A DNA stretch of 5,351 bases from Acidobacteriota bacterium (GTDB taxonomy: Bacteria; Acidobacteriota; Terriglobia; Terriglobales; Acidobacteriaceae), in the NCBI GenBank assembly GCA_021798235.1, contig JAJZMO010000121.1, positions 1 through 5,351 of the forward strand. Reading direction: 5' to 3'. The notes under the pieces are model-generated. The model ran no database searches. It was not told where the DNA came from and saw nothing but the letters and a program-made list of their open reading frames with translations. The position numbers and the translations under genes were made by a program. Positions 1 to 5,351 of the stretch are shown piece by piece. How positions within the stretch are numbered: position 1 is the first letter of the stretch; every line of letters begins with the position of its first letter.

Positions 1-26
1 CCAGGTGTGAATTCCCGATAGGCCAT
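1..26 (-). CDS. probable 5' end of a further minus-strand gene (cut by window edge)
   Basis: Reading leftward from the TPR gene's stop codon, an ATG occurs after 14 bases and opens a frame that stays open to the window edge (8 codons: MAYREFTP, then a partial codon). A GGCGG lies 5 bases before the ATG and could serve as a weak ribosome binding site. The short gap to the upstream stop suggests co-transcription with the MerR-TPR gene. A second ATG 5 bases upstream, in another frame (position 31), has AGGA 7 bases before it and is the competing start. The product cannot be identified from eight residues, and the call rests only on position, spacing and the open frame. Confidence 0.35.
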
Positions 27-40
27 CGCATCCGCCAGTC

Positions 41-928
41 CTATCGACTTCGATGGATGATCTGCAGGTGTTCGTTCTCCAGCGCCTTTTGCGCCTGCGC
101 GCGCGCATGGTCCGCCCACGGGCCTATTGGATCCAGCTTGGCATAGCTCATCCAATGCGCCAGCGCGCGCCGCGGTTCCCCCTGGCGCTCATAGGCCAGC
201 GCTAGGTTGTAGTGCGCGTCGCCATAATCGGGAGCCAACGCAATCGCACGTCGATAGGCATCGATCGCATCTGGCAATCGCCGCATCTCGTCCAGCACGT
301 TGCCCAGATCAAAAAATGCCAGCGCATAGCGCGGGTCGGCCACGGTGGCGCGCCGGTACATCTGCTCGGCCTGCGCGTATTGGTGCTGGTTGTAATACAG
401 CGTGCCCAGATTGATGCAAGAAGGTGCATGATTCGGTTGCACCTCCAAGATGCGCTGGTAGATTTCGATGGCCTGCTTGCGCGCTCCCTTTTGATCCTCA
501 CAGCGCACCGCCTCGGCAAACAGACCGGAGACGTAGGCATCACGGTCGCGCTGGCTGATCTCCATCGGTCTCACACTGCGCACCGGTTGCTGCGCGCCGC
601 CGTCAAAGTCAAAGACCAGTTGGCGCGAGATCGGCTCCACCACCGTGCCTGCATGGCGGAAGACGATGCGCGAGCCTGTGCGCACCGCCGTGGACTCCTG
701 CAAAGGATTGGCCATGCCGGATACCAGACGCATGGCTGCCACCGACTCCCGAATGCTGGAGGCACGAATACGCTGCGCCGTCAGATCGCGCAGCGCGCGC
801 AGATGCGACAAATGCTGAAAACTGTAGCTATCCAGGGCTTCCACAAGGCCGGAGCGCTCCCATCCGCCCAATTGTCGGGCGGTGATGCGCAGAATCCGAA
901 GTACATCCTGACGGTTATATCGGGTCAC
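41..928 (-). CDS. MerR-like HTH domain protein with C-terminal TPR repeats
   Basis: A 295-residue predicted soluble protein. Residues 4-30 read as a MerR-type winged-helix start (YNRQDVLRIL, then ITARQLGGWERSGLV), matching the family pattern in which a short helix-turn-helix is followed by 'WE..GL'. Residues 34-68 resemble the second MerR helix pair. Residues 85-108 form a short hydrophobic beta-like segment (RIVFRHAG, then RQLVFDFD). From about 133 to 268 there are about four tandem TPR units with the usual spacing: QAIEIYQRILEVQPN, QAEQMYRRATVADPR, DAIDAYRRAIALAPD and a last degenerate one ending AKLDP. There is no signal peptide or membrane segment. TPRs normally bind protein partners, so the inferred role is a DNA-binding regulator controlled by protein contact; the target is unknown. 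The start is GTG at 926-928: the frame upstream reaches a stop (TGA at 962-964) with no ATG or GTG between, and no clear Shine-Dalgarno is seen. Such fusions are, from memory, frequent in Acidobacteriota. The domain call is firm; the function is not. Confidence 0.85.
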   Translation of the reverse strand: MTRYNRQDVLRILRITARQLGGWERSGLVEALDSYSFQHLSHLRALRDLTAQRIRASSIRESVAAMRLVSGMANPLQESTAVRTGSRIVFRHAGTVVEPISRQLVFDFDGGAQQPVRSVRPMEISQRDRDAYVSGLFAEAVRCEDQKGARKQAIEIYQRILEVQPNHAPSCINLGTLYYNQHQYAQAEQMYRRATVADPRYALAFFDLGNVLDEMRRLPDAIDAYRRAIALAPDYGDAHYNLALAYERQGEPRRALAHWMSYAKLDPIGPWADHARAQAQKALENEHLQIIHRSR

Positions 929-963
929 GGTTATGTGCGCAGCGCTTACCGTCCACTGCCGTC

Positions 964-992
964 AGTATGCGTGGATTTTCGGCTTCCCGCAA
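964..992 (-). promoter_or_regulatory. possible promoter of the MerR-TPR gene
   Basis: On the minus strand TTGCGG (987-992) and CATACT (964-969) are separated by exactly 17 bases and lie about 35 bases upstream of the GTG start. CATACT matches 4 of 6 bases of the sigma-70 -10 consensus and TTGCGG matches the conserved TTG of the -35. This is a weak match and may be coincidental, although the gene does need a promoter in this gap if the terminator before it works. Confidence 0.25.
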
Positions 993-1023
993 GAGGACTT
1001 GAAAAATATCTGAGGAAAAACAG

Positions 1024-1044
1024 AAAAAAACCGGATGCAACCGG
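1024..1044 (-). terminator. weak Rho-independent terminator after the GyrI-like gene
   Basis: On the minus strand CCGG-TTGCAT-CCGG is followed directly by seven T residues (plus-strand A run at 1024-1030), 18 bases after the TAG stop of the GyrI-like gene. The stem has only four G-C pairs, so termination may be partial. Several further T runs follow. It lies between two minus-strand genes and would partly separate their transcription. Confidence 0.45.
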
Positions 1045-1061
1045 AAAAACACGGAGAAAAA

Positions 1062-1508
1062 CTACTCCACTCCTACGAACAACTCCACTGCCACCGGCCC
1101 CCAGTGTACTTCGAAATCGCAGATGTAGGCCCGCTTCAATGACGACTTCCACACATCCGCCCAGGCGGCGATCAACGCATCCGGCTGCTTGCCGCGTGCA
1201 TCGATCAGCGCATAGTTGGCTGCGGGAACCGTTGCCACCACCATCCCCTCCGGCGTCTCCTGCGCAATCTGCGACTCCATCGGAACTTCGCAACCCAGCA
1301 CCAGCGTGTACTCACCGCGATAGTCGCTGTCGTACTCGCAATACAGCGCATAGACCGCATCATTGACGCGCTCCACCACCTGCGTGGCAATCTTTTCTTC
1401 GCGGAATCGCCGCCAAAGGCTGGATGTTTTGGCTGGGTGCGCTTTGGAAGTCCTACCGGCTATGCCAACAACGGTAAATGCGGGGCGATAGGTCTGCTCA
1501 TAGTGCAT
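1062..1508 (-). CDS. GyrI-like / Cass2-type effector-binding domain protein
   Basis: A 148-residue protein that consists of a single effector-binding (GyrI-like/SOUL-fold) domain with no DNA-binding domain attached. The family signature runs through the whole length: VVGIAGRTS near residue 13, LWRRF at 31-35, VYALYCEYDSDYRGEYTLVLG at about 52-72, then TPEGMVVATVPAANYAL at 85-101, GKQPDALIAAWADVW at 106-120, RAYICDFEVHW at 126-136 and a final VELFVGV. Stand-alone relatives such as the integron cassette protein Cass2 bind cationic, hydrophobic small molecules in a cleft with a conserved acidic residue, and Glu133 in 'DFE' is the likely equivalent here. The role is therefore inferred to be sequestration or sensing of a small molecule in the cytoplasm. 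The ATG at 1506-1508 is the only sensible start: the frame above it hits TAA (1518-1520) within four codons and there is no Shine-Dalgarno. The ligand is unknown. DNA gyrase inhibition is not implied, because that activity belongs to one branch of the fold. Confidence 0.85.
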   Translation of the reverse strand: MHYEQTYRPAFTVVGIAGRTSKAHPAKTSSLWRRFREEKIATQVVERVNDAVYALYCEYDSDYRGEYTLVLGCEVPMESQIAQETPEGMVVATVPAANYALIDARGKQPDALIAAWADVWKSSLKRAYICDFEVHWGPVAVELFVGVE

Positions 1509-1514
1509 GCAACA

Positions 1515-1543
1515 TATTTACTGGTGAGTGTGGGGGATTGCAA
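1515..1543 (-). promoter_or_regulatory. candidate promoter giving a leaderless mRNA for the GyrI-like gene
   Basis: On the minus strand TTGCAA (1538-1543, 4 of 6 to the -35 consensus) and TAAATA (1515-1520, 3 of 6 to the -10) are spaced by 17 bases. The A of the ATG start codon (1508) lies seven bases past the -10 element, where transcription would begin. This would explain why the gene has no Shine-Dalgarno. It is an inference from hexamers only. Confidence 0.35.
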
Positions 1544-1562
1544 GAGAAAAGCAGAGAATTGT

Positions 1563-1638
1563 TGGAGCCGACGATCGGACTTGAACCGATGACCTGCTGA
1601 TTACGAATCAGCTGCTCTACCAACTGAGCTACGTCGGC
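1563..1638 (-). tRNA. tRNA-Thr (anticodon CGT)
   Basis: A complete 76-nt cloverleaf reads on the minus strand. The acceptor arms GCCGACG and CGTCGGC pair fully. The D arm is GCTC/GAGC with GG in the loop. The anticodon stem GCTGA/TCAGC encloses the loop TTCGTAA, whose middle bases CGT read the codon ACG (threonine). The variable loop is AGGTC, and the T arm ATCGG/CCGAT encloses TTCAAGT. The discriminator base is T and the 3' CCA is encoded. All stems are perfect, so this appears to be a functional gene. It lies upstream of, and in the same direction as, the GyrI-like gene, but it has its own promoter and the gap to that gene is 54 bases. Confidence 0.97.
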
Positions 1639-1649
1639 CTTCCCTTCCG

Positions 1650-1678
1650 ATTGTAACGGCCCGCAGCATCGCGGTAAA
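1650..1678 (-). promoter_or_regulatory. promoter of tRNA-Thr
   Basis: On the minus strand TTTACC (1673-1678, 4 of 6 to -35) and TACAAT (1650-1655, 5 of 6 to -10) are separated by 17 bases. The predicted start of transcription is about 5 bases before the mature 5' end of the tRNA, leaving only a short leader for RNase P to remove. The spacer and the stretch after the -10 are G/C-rich, as is common for stable RNA promoters. Confidence 0.65.
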
Positions 1679-1833
1679 GCCTGCGCACACAGATCCGTAA
1701 TTTACATGGGGAAACGCACCACTTCTCCACAGACTGCACACCCATCCACACAGCTTGCCCTATTGCTGCGCCTTGCGTCGTGTCCCCTGCGCGCGTACTT
1801 TCAATCTTGCGGCGGGATCGGCTACGCCCGTTT

Positions 1834-1865
1834 TTCCGATGGGAACTCGAGATCCCAATTCGGAA
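1834..1865. repeat. imperfect inverted repeat upstream of the nrdJ promoter
   Basis: TTCCGA (1834-1839) pairs with TCGGAA (1860-1865). Directly inside, TGGGA (1840-1844) pairs with TCCCA (1853-1857), leaving a two-base bulge at 1858-1859. The inner 18 bases (1840-1857) form a near palindrome centred on CTCGAG with one symmetric mismatch. It ends 40 bases before the -35 of nrdJ, a position suited to an operator or activator site; the identity of any binding protein is unknown. Confidence 0.5.
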
Positions 1866-1881
1866 TCAATTCCCCCGGCGA

Positions 1882-1897
1882 ATACAAGGGATTGTGT
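1882..1897 (+). promoter_or_regulatory. NrdR-box-like operator of nrdJ
   Basis: The 16-mer ATACAAGGGATTGTGT is an imperfect palindrome (atacaa / ttgtgt). It matches 12 of 16 positions of the published NrdR box consensus acaCwAtATaTwGtgt, with the mismatches at position 2 and in the centre. It ends 7 bases before the -35 hexamer of the nrdJ promoter. A weaker copy (GCACAACTGGCAGCGG, 1912-1927, about 8 of 16, only its left half well kept) begins 30 bases further on, inside the -35/-10 spacer. NrdR boxes normally occur as a pair about three helical turns apart overlapping a promoter, which this arrangement resembles. NrdR is an ATP-cone repressor of ribonucleotide reductase genes in most bacteria. 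No nrdR gene is in the window. Confidence 0.5.
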
Positions 1898-1904
1898 TTT
1901 CCTC

Positions 1905-1933
1905 TTGACACGCACAACTGGCAGCGGTAGCTT
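1905..1933 (+). promoter_or_regulatory. sigma-70-type promoter of nrdJ
   Basis: A perfect -35 hexamer TTGACA (1905-1910) is followed after exactly 17 bases by TAGCTT (1928-1933), which keeps the three most conserved -10 bases (T, A and the final T). Transcription would start near 1940 and give a leader of about 186 nt before the nrdJ ATG. The poor centre of the -10 fits a promoter that is regulated rather than constitutive. Confidence 0.55.
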
Positions 1934-1969
1934 TGCCTCTGCAGGCTGCTTTTTCTGTTTGCATGGAAA

Positions 1970-2000
1970 CCCGGTACCGGGGTGGGAATTTGCACCACGG
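1970..2000 (+). promoter_or_regulatory. alternative hairpins in the nrdJ leader
   Basis: CCCGGTACCGGG (1970-1981) is a perfect 12-bp palindrome that in RNA can fold as four G-C pairs with a GUAC loop. A second stem, CCGGGGTG (1977-1984) with CACCACGG (1993-2000), has seven pairs and one G-A mismatch around an 8-base loop. The two share bases 1977-1981 and cannot form together. No poly-T stretch follows closely, so this is not a plain terminator. A regulatory role is inference. Confidence 0.35.
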
Positions 2001-2112
2001 CACCCTTGGGCTTTTCTGGATCAAGCTGCAGTCTGACAAGAAAAACATAAGCTCCACACGCTCGCAGCACATCGTTCCAGCGTGCATGGACATCGAATCT
2101 GAATCGATAGGC

Positions 2113-2124
2113 AGGAGAAACTCC
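2113..2124 (+). promoter_or_regulatory. nrdJ ribosome binding site, within a small hairpin
   Basis: AGGAG (2113-2117) lies 8 bases before the ATG at 2126 and fixes that start over the later ATG codons at 2135 and 2138. The four bases GGAG are followed by AAA and then the exact complement CTCC (2121-2124), so a four-pair triloop hairpin could cover the site. Such a stem is marginal on its own. Confidence 0.7.
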
Positions 2125-2125
2125 C

Positions 2126-5347
<3,222 letters not shown>

Positions 5348-5351
5348 CTCA

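Larger units (their letters stand above)
1639..2125. other. 487-bp non-coding divergent region between tRNA-Thr and nrdJ
   Basis: No convincing gene is seen on either strand. The left 40 bases hold the tRNA promoter. From about 1720 to 1750 there are two sequences resembling DnaA boxes. A large imperfect inverted repeat lies at 1834-1865, an NrdR-box-like palindrome at 1882-1897, the nrdJ promoter at 1905-1933, and the predicted nrdJ leader from about 1940 onward with alternative hairpins. Short open frames here have no ribosome binding sites or recognisable protein features. Confidence 0.6.

Noticed and set aside
212..1366. 384-codon open frame on the plus strand
   Set aside because: It runs antisense across the TPR gene and the GyrI-like gene, both of which have clear family signatures. 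Its translation is Arg/His/Pro-rich without domains, a typical GC-rich shadow.
1540..1562. terminator after tRNA-Thr
   Set aside because: The minus strand is T-rich here but has no stem, so no terminator can be supported.
1813..1835. CGGG...CCCG hairpin followed by five T on the plus strand, resembling a terminator
   Set aside because: Only four pairs with a ten-base loop, and no plus-strand gene lies upstream that would need it. A small RNA ending here would need a promoter that I could not find.
1706..1930. 74-codon plus-strand open frame in the intergenic region
   Set aside because: No Shine-Dalgarno, no domain pattern, and it crosses the operator and promoter elements of nrdJ. It is more likely chance.
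1640..2125. cobalamin riboswitch upstream of nrdJ
   Set aside because: Expected from the biology and searched for by eye, but neither the B12-box nor the conserved core motifs are present on the plus strand. A covariance model search would settle it.

Overview
The window looks like chromosomal housekeeping and regulatory DNA from a moderately GC-rich, free-living bacterium. No mobile element, CRISPR array or prophage was seen. The MerR-like HTH joined to TPRs and the long B12-dependent ribonucleotide reductase suggest an Acidobacteriota (Terriglobia-like) origin. That assignment rests on recalled family distribution, not on a search.

Layout, left to right. (1) The minus strand at the left edge carries the probable first codons of a further gene (1-26). 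Just upstream of it is a 295-aa MerR-HTH/TPR protein (41-928). (2) A short A/T-tract-rich gap (929-1061) holds a weak Rho-independent terminator and a possible promoter. (3) A 148-aa stand-alone GyrI-like/Cass2-type effector-binding protein lies on the minus strand (1062-1508). Its promoter places the transcription start at or next to the ATG, so the mRNA may be leaderless. (4) A complete tRNA-Thr(CGT) gene lies on the minus strand (1563-1638) with a good promoter of its own. (5) A 487-bp non-coding region (1639-2125) separates this minus-strand block from a divergent plus-strand gene. (6) The plus-strand gene (2126-5347) encodes a complete 1073-aa class II, adenosylcobalamin-dependent ribonucleoside-diphosphate reductase, NrdJ. 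The window ends 4 bases after its stop codon.

Function. NrdJ makes deoxyribonucleotides without needing oxygen. The most informative non-coding DNA lies in front of it. There is a TTGACA-N17-TAGCTT promoter, a 16-bp imperfect palindrome resembling an NrdR box just upstream of the -35, and a weaker half-conserved copy between -35 and -10. A predicted leader of about 186 nt follows, containing mutually exclusive hairpins and a small hairpin over the Shine-Dalgarno. No cobalamin riboswitch was recognised. The working model is NrdR-type repression at the promoter, possibly with control in the leader. The minus-strand genes appear to be independent small transcription units: a putative small-molecule binder and a putative regulator or scaffold.

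No clearly new multi-gene system is visible. The most interesting items are the nrdJ control region and the MerR-TPR fusion.
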